Below the pieces are notes generated by a model. That model was not told the DNA's origin. It ran no database searches and worked only from the letters and a program-made list of their open reading frames with translations. This document shows, piece after piece, positions 44,600 through 53,872 of a stretch of DNA of 64,000 nt (positions within the stretch are counted from its first letter, which is position 1; each line of letters starts with the position of its first letter). The stretch comes from Bordetella genomosp. 13 (GTDB taxonomy: Bacteria; Pseudomonadota; Gammaproteobacteria; Burkholderiales; Burkholderiaceae_B). Made by a program: the position numbers and the translations under genes. The stretch spans positions 930,001 through 994,000 of the forward strand of contig NZ_CP021111.1 in NCBI RefSeq assembly GCF_002119665.1, given 5' to 3'.

Positions 44600-45127
44600 T
44601 CACCAGTGGGCGGCCGGCGTGCGCGGGTCGAGCGCTGGCGCCGACACTGCCGGGGCCCGCCACACGGTCCACGCCGATCGCAACGCCAGGATGGCCAGCA
44701 ACACCATGCCGCCCATGACGCAGGCGTAGGTGATGGAGCCCGGCAGTTGCAGGATGGGCGTCTTCTCGTCATGCACGATGTCGATCATGCGGTAGGTGGC
44801 CCACGACAGCGTGGCGTACAGCCCCGCCACGACCAGCCATGCGGCGCCTGCCAGCACGCGGCGGGTCCGCACGGGCAGCGCGTCCATGAGAAAGGTCGTG
44901 GCGATGTGCGCGTTCTGCTGCGCGGCCAGCACCACGCCGGCCATCACCAGCCATGGAAACAGCAGCTCGGGTACCTCATTGGCCCACTGCAGGCTGGATC
45001 CCGTGGCGTAGCGCAGGAAGGTGTTGACCACCAGAATGAAGAAGATCACCGTGGTGGACAGCCACAGCACCACGCGGCATACGGCGCAGACGACCCACTC
45101 CAGCCACCCATGTCGTTCAGCTTGCAT
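44600..45127 (-). CDS. TRAP transporter small permease (DctQ type)
   Basis: The 175-residue protein has four membrane segments (LWLSTTVIFFILVVNTFLRY near the start; ELLFPWLVMAGVVLAAQQ second). The WANEVPELLFPWLV and QQNAHIATTFLMDALP stretches are typical of DctQ. ATG 45125-45127 follows aggag. It lies between the binding-protein and DctM genes. Confidence 0.91.
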   Translation of the reverse strand: MQAERHGWLEWVVCAVCRVVLWLSTTVIFFILVVNTFLRYATGSSLQWANEVPELLFPWLVMAGVVLAAQQNAHIATTFLMDALPVRTRRVLAGAAWLVVAGLYATLSWATYRMIDIVHDEKTPILQLPGSITYACVMGGMVLLAILALRSAWTVWRAPAVSAPALDPRTPAAHW

Positions 45128-45198
45128 CGTTGTCTCCTGCCTGGTTCACGGCCCGCCGCGGCCGCGCGAACGCGGAACGGGACGGGCCTGCCATGCGG

Positions 45199-46188
45199 TC
45201 ATTTGCCGCGGGCGGCCGCCAGCACCTTCTTCACATAGGGGCCGATGGGACCGGACAGCCACTTCTGGTCCACCGACGCCGTCGCCTTGGCGAATGCCGA
45301 GGTGTCGGGCGTGGTCACTTGCACGCCCTTGGCCTTCAGTTCGGCCAGCAGCTTGGCGTCGGCGTCGCGTGACAGCTGGCGCTGCAGGGCGGAGGCTTCA
45401 TCGGCTGCCGCCTGTACCGCCTTGCGATCCGCCTCGCCCAGGCGATCCCAGGTGCGCTTGCTCATCAGGAAGGGCGTCATTTGGAACTGGTGGTTCGTCA
45501 TCGCCAGGTATTTCTGCACTTCGTACAGCTTGCTGGCGTAGAAGTTGACCAGCGGGTTCTCCTGGCCGTCGACCACGCCTTGCTGAAGCGCGACGTACAG
45601 TTCCGCGAACTTGATCTGCTGCGACTCGGCGCCCAGCGCGGTCATGATGTCGACCAGCGTCGCGTCCGGCGGCACCCGCATCTTCAGGCCCTTCATGTCT
45701 TCTACGCGGTTGATGGGATGCTTGCTATTGGTCATCTGGCGGATGCCGTTGTCCCAGGTGCCCAGCAGTATCAGCCCCTTGTCGGCCGATTTGTCGGCCA
45801 ACTCGCGGCCCAGCGGACCGTCCAGCAGCTTGAAGGCTTCGGCGGGAGTGGTGAACAGGAACGGCATGCCAAAGGCCGCATACTCAGGCACGGCGGCCGC
45901 CACGGGCCCCTGGGAATTGGCGCTGAGGTCGAGCGCGCCCGTGCGCAGCGCGGTCACCATCGCCGCGTCGTCGCCCAGTTGCGCGGCGGGCGCCACCTGC
46001 ACTTCGATGCGGCCGCCGGTCTTGGCCTTGAGCACCTCGGCGAACTTGACGGCCGCCTCGTGCCGGGAGTTGCCCACCGCGGCGCCGTGGCCCAGCGTCA
46101 GCTTCATGTTCTGCGCATGGCCGGACAGGGGCAGCAGCGCGAGCGCGGCAAAGGCGCACGCCGCCCGCAGGATATACAGGCTTTTCAT
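45199..46188 (-). CDS. TRAP transporter substrate-binding protein (DctP type)
   Basis: The 329-residue product has a signal peptide (ILRAACAFAALALLPLSGHAQ) and the DctP marks QLGDDAAMVTALRTGALDL, MKGLKMRVPPDATLVDI and FAELYVALQQGVVDGQENP. The Arg in KMRV is the likely carboxylate clamp. A ggag site precedes ATG 46186-46188. Its ligand should be a sugar acid or similar acid, judged only from the neighbouring transketolase and SDR. Confidence 0.94.
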   Translation of the reverse strand: MKSLYILRAACAFAALALLPLSGHAQNMKLTLGHGAAVGNSRHEAAVKFAEVLKAKTGGRIEVQVAPAAQLGDDAAMVTALRTGALDLSANSQGPVAAAVPEYAAFGMPFLFTTPAEAFKLLDGPLGRELADKSADKGLILLGTWDNGIRQMTNSKHPINRVEDMKGLKMRVPPDATLVDIMTALGAESQQIKFAELYVALQQGVVDGQENPLVNFYASKLYEVQKYLAMTNHQFQMTPFLMSKRTWDRLGEADRKAVQAAADEASALQRQLSRDADAKLLAELKAKGVQVTTPDTSAFAKATASVDQKWLSGPIGPYVKKVLAAARGK

Positions 46189-46225
46189 GGTGTGATGTCT
46201 CCTCTATTTGTAATGGGACTGCCGT

Positions 46226-46975
46226 TCAGTGGATCAACATGCCTCCGTTCACATCGAGGGTGATGCCGGTGCAATACGCGGACAGATCGCTGGCCAGGAA
46301 GACGCATGCGCCGGCCACGTCGTCGGCCCTGCCGAGCCTGGCCAGCGGAACCCCCTCGGCGATTTCCGCCTTGTGCCGGGGCGTCAGCTTGCCCTGCGTG
46401 ATGTCGGTTTCGATCAGCCCGGGCGTGATGCAGTTGACGCGTATGCCTTCGGGACCGAACTCGCGCGCCATGGCCCGCGCCAGGCCCAGCACGCCAGCCT
46501 TGGCCGCCGAGTAGTGCGGGCCGCCGAAGATGCCGCCGCCGCGCTGCGCGGACACCGATGAAATGCAGATGATCGAACCCGAACGCCGGGCGCGCATGGT
46601 GGGCAGCACGGCCTGCGACATATACAGGCTGCCGCGCAGGCTGACGTCCAGCACGCGCTCATAGTCCGAGCCGCCGATTTCCAGCGTCTTGATCGGCTGC
46701 GTGATGCCGGCGTTGTTGACCAGTATGTCCACCGTTCCATAGACCTCGAGCACCGCCCCGATCGCCGCCTCGCAGGCGCTCTTGTCCGTCACGTCGGCCA
46801 CCAGGCCCAGATGCCCTTCGCCCAGCCGCGTGGCCGCCACGGTAGGCTCGGCGTGCGGCAAGTCCAGGATGGCCACCCGCGCGCCATGGCTCGCCATCAT
46901 GCGCGCCGTCGCAAAGCCCAATCCATTGATGCCCGCGCCTCCGGTGATCACGGCAATCCTGTTCTCCAGCAGCAT
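46226..46975 (-). CDS. Short-chain dehydrogenase/reductase
   Basis: The 249-residue classical SDR has nucleotide motif TGGAGINGLGFATARMMA (a slightly longer glycine loop), the NNAG motif, and the catalytic Ser-Tyr-Lys set in CISSVSAQ and HYSAAKAG. An acidic residue after strand two (ILDLPHAEP) favours NAD. It starts behind ggagg and is first in the operon with TRAP and transketolase genes. It probably oxidises the imported sugar alcohol or acid. Confidence 0.93.
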   Translation of the reverse strand: MLLENRIAVITGGAGINGLGFATARMMASHGARVAILDLPHAEPTVAATRLGEGHLGLVADVTDKSACEAAIGAVLEVYGTVDILVNNAGITQPIKTLEIGGSDYERVLDVSLRGSLYMSQAVLPTMRARRSGSIICISSVSAQRGGGIFGGPHYSAAKAGVLGLARAMAREFGPEGIRVNCITPGLIETDITQGKLTPRHKAEIAEGVPLARLGRADDVAGACVFLASDLSAYCTGITLDVNGGMLIH

Positions 46976-47127
46976 CTCGTCGTCCTCCGGTTAGATAGGA
47001 ATGGAACGGCGGATCTCCGCGACGACGCCACCGCGTCCCATCGAAGGGCCGGGCGGTGCGCGAGTCTCCGTTGTCCTTGTTTTCCTGGAGTATTCGACGG
47101 CGATAACATCAGGACAAGCGATGTGTT

Positions 47128-47143
47128 GTCAGCTTAAGCTGAC
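47128..47143. promoter_or_regulatory. 16-bp perfect palindrome before the LysR gene
   Basis: gtcagcttaagctgac is its own reverse complement. It lies 30 bases before the LysR start in the divergent space with the SDR operon, followed by gacgatccgtc, a second short dyad. It is a likely LysR binding site and may also affect translation of its own gene. Confidence 0.5.
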
Positions 47144-47173
47144 GATCCGTCATCTTAGGTGAGGGACAACCCG

Positions 47174-48079
47174 ATGCCCGCCATCCCGCCCATCTCCAAC
47201 CTGGTCGCATTCGAGGCGGTCGCGCGCCGGCGCAGTTTCGCGGTGGCGGCAACCGAACTGCATCTCACCGCTTCGGCCATCAGCCATCAGGTGGCTCGCC
47301 TGGAAAGCGATCTCGGTGTACGCCTCTTCGAGCGCAACGCGCATGGCGTGCGCCTGAGCAGCGCGGGCGAACAGTATCTGTCGCGCATCAGCGGCGCGCT
47401 GTCGGCCATCACGGCCGCCACGGAAGATATGCGGCAGGGCGTCAGCAACAGCCTCTACGTGCATTCCGCGCCCAGCATCGCCAGCCTGTGGCTCATGCCG
47501 CGCCTGCGCCGTTTCGCGCAGGCTCATCCGAACATCGCCCTCAACCTGTCCGCGGCCCACACGCACAGCGATTTCGAGCTGGGCCAGTCCGACATCGACA
47601 TCCGCTATGGCGTGCCGCATTGGGGCGGCGTGGTGGTCGAGCCGCTGTTCGAGGAACGGATCGTGCCGCTGGCCAGTCCGGCGTTCATACGCGAGCACCG
47701 GTTGAAGCGCGTGGACCAACTGCTGGACGTGCCGCTGATCCAAAGCAACGTCAGCGTCGTGCAATGGGCGGACTGGTTCAAGCGCTATTCCGAGCGACGC
47801 GCGCCCGATCATTTCACCGTCCGCTTCGACCGGGCGCAGATGTCGCTGGACGGCGCGGCGCAAGGGCTGGGCGTGGCGCTGGAAAGCGCGACCATCGCCG
47901 GCCGTCACCTGGACGAACGCAAGCTCGAGCCCGTGTTCGGGCTGAAGATGGCGATCCTGGTGAAGGGGCACTTCGCCGTCTATCCGGCCAGGCACAGGAA
48001 GCGGCCGGCGGTCGATGCGTTCCTGGCCTGGCTGCATGCCGAGGCCGCGACGGACGCCTGGACGCACAAGCCCGCATGA
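47174..48079 (+). CDS. LysR-family regulator, GcvA-like
   Basis: The 301-residue regulator opens PPISNLVAFEAVARRRSFAV and LTASAISHQVARLESDLGVRLFERNAHGVRLSSAG, the GcvA-like branch. ATG 47174 is preferred to GTG 47159, as the domain starts directly after it. Divergent from the SDR/TRAP/transketolase operon and proposed to control it. Ends 15 bases before the convergent phospholipase gene. Confidence 0.92.
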   Translation: MPAIPPISNLVAFEAVARRRSFAVAATELHLTASAISHQVARLESDLGVRLFERNAHGVRLSSAGEQYLSRISGALSAITAATEDMRQGVSNSLYVHSAPSIASLWLMPRLRRFAQAHPNIALNLSAAHTHSDFELGQSDIDIRYGVPHWGGVVVEPLFEERIVPLASPAFIREHRLKRVDQLLDVPLIQSNVSVVQWADWFKRYSERRAPDHFTVRFDRAQMSLDGAAQGLGVALESATIAGRHLDERKLEPVFGLKMAILVKGHFAVYPARHRKRPAVDAFLAWLHAEAATDAWTHKPA

Positions 48080-48094
48080 GGCTTCAGACGGCTA

Positions 48095-49573
48095 TCAGCG
48101 GCGCCGCCACGGCCAGTGCCAGTTCTTGAACAGGCCGCGCCGGGTCAAGGGTTCGAAGAGCTGGTCCGGACCTTCGGGATCGAGGATCTCGTTGTCGGCC
48201 AGCCATTCTTCGCCGTCGCTCAGTTCGGGAAGCCGATAGGGCGTCAGCGTGCGGCCCGGCTTGCGCAGCGATTCAATGGCGGCGATGAGCGACCCGGTGC
48301 GTTGCAGCGCGGCCGCCACCTGTACGGGATCGGCACCGAGATGCTCGGCGATCAGCCCGTTGCGGATGTCGTCTATCGCGGCGCGCTGGTCCGCATCGGT
48401 GGCGCCGCCTACCGGCAGCACCACATCGCACTCGGTGTCCAGCCGCATCGACCGATTGTTGAAGTTCGAGGAGCCGACCCGCAGCCAGCGGTCGTCCACG
48501 ACCAGCACCTTGGCGTGCACATAGATGGGCGCGCCGCCGGCCGTCTGCGGATGATAGAGCCGGAACCGGCCGTGCCGGTCGACGCGGCGCAGGGCCTCGA
48601 CCAGCTTCGCGCGGGCGCTATCCATGGCCAGGGGTTCGAGCCAGCCCGAGGCGGACTCGGGGTTGATCACGACGATCTCGGGGCCGTTTTCTTCGGTCAG
48701 GCGCCGGGCGATGGCGCGGGCGATCTTGCGCGAGGCGAAATACTGGCTTTCGGCGTAGATGAAACGCTTCGCGCCCGCGATCAGGTCCAGGTACATCTGC
48801 TCGATTTCATGCACGCCCGGCTCGTCGTTCATGGCGGGGATCGTGCGGGCGATGCTGACGCGCACCTGCTCGAACGTCGGCTCGAGGCCCGCGGGCCAGG
48901 GGTCGCCATCGCATTCGACCGGCTCCAGCCGCTGGCCGGTCGCAGTCTGCCAGCGCTGGCGGGCCAGGTCGCCCAAGGCGCGCGCGGCCTCTCCATCCAG
49001 GGCGCTGGTGGCATCGTGCCAGGGGCCGTACGGCTTGCCGCCGGGCCGCGTGCGCGCGGGTTCATGGTCGGCGTGGGCGCGCGTGTCCCAGCGTTCGGCG
49101 GTGATGTCGATGCCGCCGCAGAATGCCAGCCTGTCGTCGATGACCACGATCTTCTGGTGGTGTGACGCCGCGACCGGGTGGGCACCGTCCAGCTTCAGCG
49201 TGATGCGCCGATGCGTCATCCAGCGCAGGATGGTAAGCCACGTGCTGCCGCGGAAGAAAGACTTGATGGCGCCGGTATCCCAGCGCAGCACGCGGATCTC
49301 CAGCTGGGGTGTGCGATCGGCCAGCCACGGTATGAAGCTGGCCAGCACCTCGGGGCCCGGGTCATCGCCGCGTCGAAGCTCGATGCGCGAATCGAAATCC
49401 CAGCCGATCAGCAGAATGCTCTTGCGCGCATTCAGCATGGCCTTGCGCACCGACTTGAAGTAGTCGTCCGCATCGACGATGAGGGAGAAGCGCTGCGCCG
49501 TGGCGGTGCGCCAGCAGTTGCGGCCTTCGTGGCCGGGCGTATCGTCTTGTTGTTTTGTCGGCGTGTGGCCCAT
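48095..49573 (-). CDS. Phospholipase D-type protein with two HKD motifs
   Basis: The 492-residue enzyme has two PLD active-site motifs, ASHHQKIVVIDDRLAFCGGI and VHAKVLVVDDRWLRVGSSN, the second followed by FNNRSMRLDTECD. This arrangement fits the cardiolipin synthase/PLD superfamily. No signal peptide or membrane segment is clear, which is unlike ClsA. ATG 49571-49573 has only a weak ribosome site; the frame is open upstream but without family sequence. Substrate is a phosphodiester, probably a phospholipid. Confidence 0.88.
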   Translation of the reverse strand: MGHTPTKQQDDTPGHEGRNCWRTATAQRFSLIVDADDYFKSVRKAMLNARKSILLIGWDFDSRIELRRGDDPGPEVLASFIPWLADRTPQLEIRVLRWDTGAIKSFFRGSTWLTILRWMTHRRITLKLDGAHPVAASHHQKIVVIDDRLAFCGGIDITAERWDTRAHADHEPARTRPGGKPYGPWHDATSALDGEAARALGDLARQRWQTATGQRLEPVECDGDPWPAGLEPTFEQVRVSIARTIPAMNDEPGVHEIEQMYLDLIAGAKRFIYAESQYFASRKIARAIARRLTEENGPEIVVINPESASGWLEPLAMDSARAKLVEALRRVDRHGRFRLYHPQTAGGAPIYVHAKVLVVDDRWLRVGSSNFNNRSMRLDTECDVVLPVGGATDADQRAAIDDIRNGLIAEHLGADPVQVAAALQRTGSLIAAIESLRKPGRTLTPYRLPELSDGEEWLADNEILDPEGPDQLFEPLTRRGLFKNWHWPWRRR

Positions 49574-49964
49574 GGTGGGAATCCGTATATTCCGTTCGTT
49601 TGGATTTTTCTTCGGGAAGCCGCTGTGGGCAACCACCGCTTCGGCATCGTGCCGAAGATGTTCTCCCGGATTTCCGCCAACTGCCCGGTCAGCTGACCAG
49701 GAACAGCTCAGGATAAGCGAATGAAGTGTCATATGCGTGAAGCGCGCCGCGGCGCCCGATCGCCCACGGCGGGGCTGGGGCTGGGACCGGTTAAAATCCG
49801 CTATTTCCCGGACCCGCCGCGCGGCGGATCGCTTTTGCGGTCGCTCTTGTCGCACGGCTCTCGTCTACGGCCCACGCGATCCCGCCAGCGTGCATACGCG
49901 CGGATCGGGCACCTTCCGCCGCGTCACGTCGGGCCGGTGGTGCATTGATATTTATAGGATTTCC
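49574..49964. other. 391-bp divergent intergenic space
   Basis: No gene with support is seen between the phospholipase D-type gene and ychF. It holds a candidate -10 (TAAAAT, 49792-49797) about 167 bases before ychF and a perfect 14-bp palindrome ccgccgcgcggcgg at 49814-49827. Confidence 0.5.
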
Positions 49965-51056
49965 ATGGCTCTGCAATGCGGCATCGTCGGCCTGCCCAAC
50001 GTCGGTAAATCGACCCTCTTCAACGCGCTGACCAAGGCCGGCATCGCGGCCGAGAACTATCCCTTCTGCACGATCGAGCCCAACGTGGGCGTGGTCGAAG
50101 TGCCGGATCCGCGCCTGCAGAAGCTGGCCGACATCGTCAACCCCGAACGCATCCTGCCCGCCACGGTCGAGTTCGTCGACATCGCCGGCCTGGTGGCCGG
50201 CGCCAGCCAGGGCGAAGGCCTGGGCAACCAGTTCCTGTCCCACATCCGCGAGACCGACGCCATCGTCAACGTGGTGCGCTGCTTCGAGGATCCCAACGTG
50301 ATCCACGTGGCCGGCAAGGTCGACCCTATCGCCGACATCGAAGTCATCGAGACCGAACTGGCCCTGGCCGACCTGCAGACCGCCGAGAAGGCCCTGCAGC
50401 GCCACACCAAGACCGCCCGTTCGGGCGACAAGGAAGCGCAACGCATCGTGGCCGCGCTGGAGAAGTGCATCGCCGTGCTGAACCAGGCCAAGCCGGTGCG
50501 TTCGGTGGACCTGACCGACGAAGAGCGCGCGCTGATTGCCCCGCTGTGCTTCATCACCGCCAAGCCGGCCATGTATGTGGGTAATGTCAGTGACGATGGG
50601 TTTACCAATAACCCGCTGCTGGATCGCCTGACCGAGTTTGCGAAGGCCCGTAATGCCCCCGTGGTGGCCATCTGCGCGTCGATCGAATCCGAGATCGCGG
50701 ACCTGCCCGAGGAAGATCGGCAGGCGTTCCTGGCCGATATGGGCATGGAAGAGCCGGGGCTGAATCGCTTGATTCGCGCGGCGTTCAAGCTGCTGGGCTT
50801 GCAGACCTACTTCACCGCGGGGGTGAAGGAAGTGCGGGCGTGGACGGTGAAGATCGGCGCGACGGCGCCGCAGGCTGCGGGCGTGATTCATACGGATTTC
50901 GAGCGCGGGTTCATTCGCGCGCAGACGATTTCGTATGAGGATTACGTGGCCTATAAAGGCGAGCAAGGGGCGAAGGAAGCCGGGAAGATGCGGGCGGAAG
51001 GGAAGGAATATGTGGTGCAGGATGGGGATGTGATGAATTTCCTGTTCAACGTCTGA
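49965..51056 (+). CDS. ychF: Redox-regulated ATPase YchF
   Basis: The 363-residue Obg-family protein hydrolyses ATP rather than GTP and associates with ribosomes. The P-loop [14 protein letters not shown], the switch region [20 protein letters not shown], and a C-terminal TGS domain ([17 protein letters not shown]) are clear. The NKxD position is replaced by NVSD, as expected for YchF, which has lost guanine specificity. Length equals the E. coli protein. agga lies before the ATG. Confidence 0.97.
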   Translation: MALQCGIVGLPNVGKSTLFNALTKAGIAAENYPFCTIEPNVGVVEVPDPRLQKLADIVNPERILPATVEFVDIAGLVAGASQGEGLGNQFLSHIRETDAIVNVVRCFEDPNVIHVAGKVDPIADIEVIETELALADLQTAEKALQRHTKTARSGDKEAQRIVAALEKCIAVLNQAKPVRSVDLTDEERALIAPLCFITAKPAMYVGNVSDDGFTNNPLLDRLTEFAKARNAPVVAICASIESEIADLPEEDRQAFLADMGMEEPGLNRLIRAAFKLLGLQTYFTAGVKEVRAWTVKIGATAPQAAGVIHTDFERGFIRAQTISYEDYVAYKGEQGAKEAGKMRAEGKEYVVQDGDVMNFLFNV

Positions 51057-51077
51057 CGTTCTTGTCTACGACTGTCA

Positions 51078-51203
51078 ATGGCAAATATCGGCAGACCGCT
51101 GGTAGAAATCATGCAAAGCATCGACATCGGCCCCGAGGAGGTGTTGGACTTCACGGACCTGGATTCGCTGTTCGAAGGATTTATCACCCGTAATCGCTGT
51201 TAG
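51078..51203 (+). CDS. Possible 41-residue protein or remnant
   Basis: An open frame of 41 codons (opening MANIGRPLVEIMQSIDIG, ending FEGFITRNRC) fills the gap between ychF and the XRE gene. There is no good ribosome site and no family I recognise. It may be a fragment of a lost gene at the edge of the accessory region. Confidence 0.2.
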   Translation: MANIGRPLVEIMQSIDIGPEEVLDFTDLDSLFEGFITRNRC

Positions 51204-51227
51204 GCAGTTTGGTAGCTGAGCGGACAT

Positions 51228-52049
51228 ATGGACTCTACCGACGTGGACGCCTCCGAGTCGGCCCCGTCTGTCGGCAATCTGGTGCGCCAATGGCGCCAGC
51301 GCCGCCGGCTCAGTCAGTTGGAGCTGGCACTGCGTGCCGGACTCTCGACACGGCACCTGAGCTTCATCGAAACGGGCCGCTCGCGTCCCAGTCCCGAAAT
51401 GCTGATCGCGTTGTCCGAGCAGCTGGACGTGCCGCTGCGGGAACGCAACACGATGCTGCTAGCCGCGGGGTATGCGCCTCGCTACGCCCAGCGCAGCCTG
51501 AATGAACCTGACATGCGGCCGGTACATGAGGCGTTGAAGCGGTTGCTGGATGCGCATCAGCCTTACCCTGGCCTGGTGCTGGACAGGCACTGGAACGTGG
51601 TCCTCGCCAATGCCGCGGCGATGGGCTTGGCGAGCCTGGTGCCGGAATTCCTGCGTACCCCTGCGCTGAACATCTATCGCGCGTCGCTGCATCCAGAGGG
51701 CCTCGCGCGCTACACCCGTAATCTTCAGGAGTGGGCCGCACACCTGCTGGCCAATCTACGCCGCTCGATCGACAGCAGCGGCGATCCGATGCTTGTCGCG
51801 CTGGAAGCCGAGGTCCTGGCCTATCCGGGGATGCGCGAGGCGTCGCGTCGTGTGCCGGACGCGCATGGGCTGCTCGTGCCATGCATGCTCGACCTGCCGA
51901 TGGCCACCATGTCGTTGTTCACCACGTTGACCAGCTTCGGGACGCCGCAGGATGTGACCCTGCAGGAACTGTGTGTGGAGTTGTTCTATCCCTGCGACGC
52001 GGACAGTGAACGCGCCCTGCGTTCGCTGGCTTCATTACCTGAGAGGTAA
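51228..52049 (+). CDS. XRE-family regulator with MmyB-like ligand domain
   Basis: The 273-residue protein has an N-terminal helix-turn-helix (VRQWRQRRRLSQLELALRAGLSTRHLSFIETGRSRPSPEML) and a C-terminal MmyB-like, PAS-related domain that binds fatty-acid-like ligands in family members (YPGLVLDRHWNVVLANAAA). It precedes a DUF1330 gene on the same strand; between them are two inverted repeats, one across its own stop codon. It probably controls itself or its neighbours. Confidence 0.9.
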   Translation: MDSTDVDASESAPSVGNLVRQWRQRRRLSQLELALRAGLSTRHLSFIETGRSRPSPEMLIALSEQLDVPLRERNTMLLAAGYAPRYAQRSLNEPDMRPVHEALKRLLDAHQPYPGLVLDRHWNVVLANAAAMGLASLVPEFLRTPALNIYRASLHPEGLARYTRNLQEWAAHLLANLRRSIDSSGDPMLVALEAEVLAYPGMREASRRVPDAHGLLVPCMLDLPMATMSLFTTLTSFGTPQDVTLQELCVELFYPCDADSERALRSLASLPER

Positions 52050-52050
52050 T
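52034..52050. promoter_or_regulatory. Inverted repeat across the XRE stop codon
   Basis: attacct-gag-aggtaat has perfect 7-bp arms and includes the stop codon at 52047-52049. A candidate operator for the DUF1330 gene or a 3' hairpin. Confidence 0.4.
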
Positions 52051-52078
52051 CGACGGGCGTTACGGTATTTCCTAAAGT

Positions 52079-52109
52079 GAGTTCCGACCGAGGAGATGCT
52101 CGGGAACTC
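52079..52109 (+). other. Hairpin in the XRE-DUF1330 space
   Basis: gagttcc (52079-52085) and ggaactc (52103-52109) pair over 7 bp, ending 14 bases before the DUF1330 ATG, so the structure may affect ribosome access. Confidence 0.35.
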
Positions 52110-52123
52110 AAGGGATACTTGTC

Positions 52124-52468
52124 ATGACCGCCTACGCCATCGGATTGCTCGACGATCTGGATTTTGGATCGGACATCGTCACCTATCTGGAACGCATCGA
52201 CGCCACCCTGGAGCCCTACGGAGGAGCTTTCCTCGTGCATGGAACGCGCCCCGAGGTGAAAGAGGGCGTGTTCCCTGGCGATTGCGTCGTGATCGGTTTC
52301 CCGTCCATCGAGCATGCGCGCGGCTGGTACGACTCCGAGGCGTATGCCAAGCTGATTCCCCTGCGTGCGCGGCACTCCAGATCCACGGTGCTCCTGCTGG
52401 ATGGAGTGAAATACCTGGATTATCGGGCCGCCTTCCTGCTCGAAAAGCTGGGAGCGAGCGGCGCTTGA
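52124..52468 (+). CDS. DUF1330 small protein
   Basis: The 114-residue protein has the dimeric alpha-beta barrel pattern of DUF1330: YLERIDATLEPYGGAFLVHG, then VVIGFPSIEHARGWYDSEAYAKLIPLRARHS. No signal or membrane segment. The family reaction is unknown; some members are thought to be stress or degradation proteins. It is read after the XRE gene. Confidence 0.88.
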   Translation: MTAYAIGLLDDLDFGSDIVTYLERIDATLEPYGGAFLVHGTRPEVKEGVFPGDCVVIGFPSIEHARGWYDSEAYAKLIPLRARHSRSTVLLLDGVKYLDYRAAFLLEKLGASGA

Positions 52469-52648
52469 TGAGATTGGCGCGGCGCCCGCGTGCTTGAGCG
52501 CGGTGGGCAAAGGGATGCCTGCAATCCGTCCCATAAAGACGGGGCGGAACGGGCCCCGAAACCCAGCGTTCAAGGGCCTTTTGTCTGCCGTAGCCGGCCT
52601 AGCCTGCCGACCGGCCTGGAAGAACATAAAACGGTCCTTTCCGGGATG

Positions 52649-53872
52649 CTATATCCGCGCCGCACCAGAACTGGAGCGGCTCATCAGGCCCGCTACCGCA
52701 ATGGCCAGAGGCGCGAAAGACACCCACAGCACGATATCCCAGCCGTAAGCAGCGAGCAGTCCGCCCGAAGCAAATGATCCGACCGCCATCGTTCCAAAAA
52801 CGATGAAGTCGTTGAGCGACTGGACGCGTGTCTTCTCTTCGGGACGGTGGCATTCGAGGACAAGCGCGGAGGCACCCACGAAGCCGAAGTTCCATCCCAG
52901 GCCAAGTAGAACCAGCGTAATCCAGAAATGTGCCACGTCTATGCCTGTCAATCCGACAGCGGCCGAAAGCGCGGTCAGCGCCAATCCGGCTGCCACGACG
53001 CGTCCTGCGCCAAAGCGCGTAATCAGCCTTCCGGTGAAGAAGCTGGGCGCATACATGGCGATGACATGCCACTGAAGACCCAAGTTCGCATCCTCTTGCG
53101 AGTGGCCGCATATATGCATGGCAAGGGGTGCGGCCGTCATCAGGAAGTTCATCAGCATGTATGAGACGGCACCGCACAGCACCGCAGAGATGAACTTCGG
53201 TTGCTTGGCGATATCCCGAAGCGAACGTCCGCCCTGTGCCGGGGTGGGGGCTGGCAGCGGCAGTCGTACGCCGAGAAGCACCACGGCGGAAATGGCCGCG
53301 ACGATGGCCTGCACGATGAATGTCGCGGCGAACATGTGCGACGGCCATAGGTACATGGTGTAGGTGACCAGCTGAGGCCCGACCACGCCAGCCAGCACGC
53401 CGCCGCCCATGACGAACGACAGCGCACGAGCCCGCCGCTCCGGCGCCACGCCGTCCGCCGCGGCGAAACGGAAGGAAAGCACCACTGCCGCATAGGCGCC
53501 GCCAAAGAATGTGGCCAGGCAAAACAGCCAGAAGGAACTGAAGACCACTGCGGCGGCTGCCAGGAGGCCGACCAGCACGCCACAGGCAGTGCCGGCAAGG
53601 AAAGCGGCCCGGCGGCCATGTAGACGCGCAATTACACCGGCAGGAAGAATGCACGCGGCCATGCCCACCACGAAGACAGAAATGGGCAGCGTTGCCAGCG
53701 TTTTGTCAGGCGCAAGCATATTGCCGACGATGGCTCCCGTCGCAAAAACGACCACGGAGTTTGCGCCTGCGAGCGCTTGCGCAATGGTCAGTCGCGCGAT
53801 GTTCTGGCGTTGCTGCTGCAGTGGAAGCAATGCGTCATGCAGCTGTTCTGACGCGGCCGGGGCGTTAGGCAA
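52649..53872 (-). CDS. Major facilitator superfamily transporter
   Basis: The 407-residue inner-membrane protein has about 12 membrane segments and the MFS loop ARLHGRRAAFLAGTACG between segments two and three. TTG 53870-53872 is preferred because gaggag lies 7 bases upstream; a GTG at 53918-53920 would add 16 residues but lacks a good ribosome site. GC is lower than in the core genes. The substrate is not predictable; drug or metabolite efflux is usual for such singletons. Confidence 0.85.
   Translation of the reverse strand: MPNAPAASEQLHDALLPLQQQRQNIARLTIAQALAGANSVVVFATGAIVGNMLAPDKTLATLPISVFVVGMAACILPAGVIARLHGRRAAFLAGTACGVLVGLLAAAAVVFSSFWLFCLATFFGGAYAAVVLSFRFAAADGVAPERRARALSFVMGGGVLAGVVGPQLVTYTMYLWPSHMFAATFIVQAIVAAISAVVLLGVRLPLPAPTPAQGGRSLRDIAKQPKFISAVLCGAVSYMLMNFLMTAAPLAMHICGHSQEDANLGLQWHVIAMYAPSFFTGRLITRFGAGRVVAAGLALTALSAAVGLTGIDVAHFWITLVLLGLGWNFGFVGASALVLECHRPEEKTRVQSLNDFIVFGTMAVGSFASGGLLAAYGWDIVLWVSFAPLAIAVAGLMSRSSSGAARI

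Noticed and set aside
51078..51203. 41-codon frame considered as a real toxin or regulator gene
   Set aside because: No ribosome site, family or partner; listed only as a doubtful frame.
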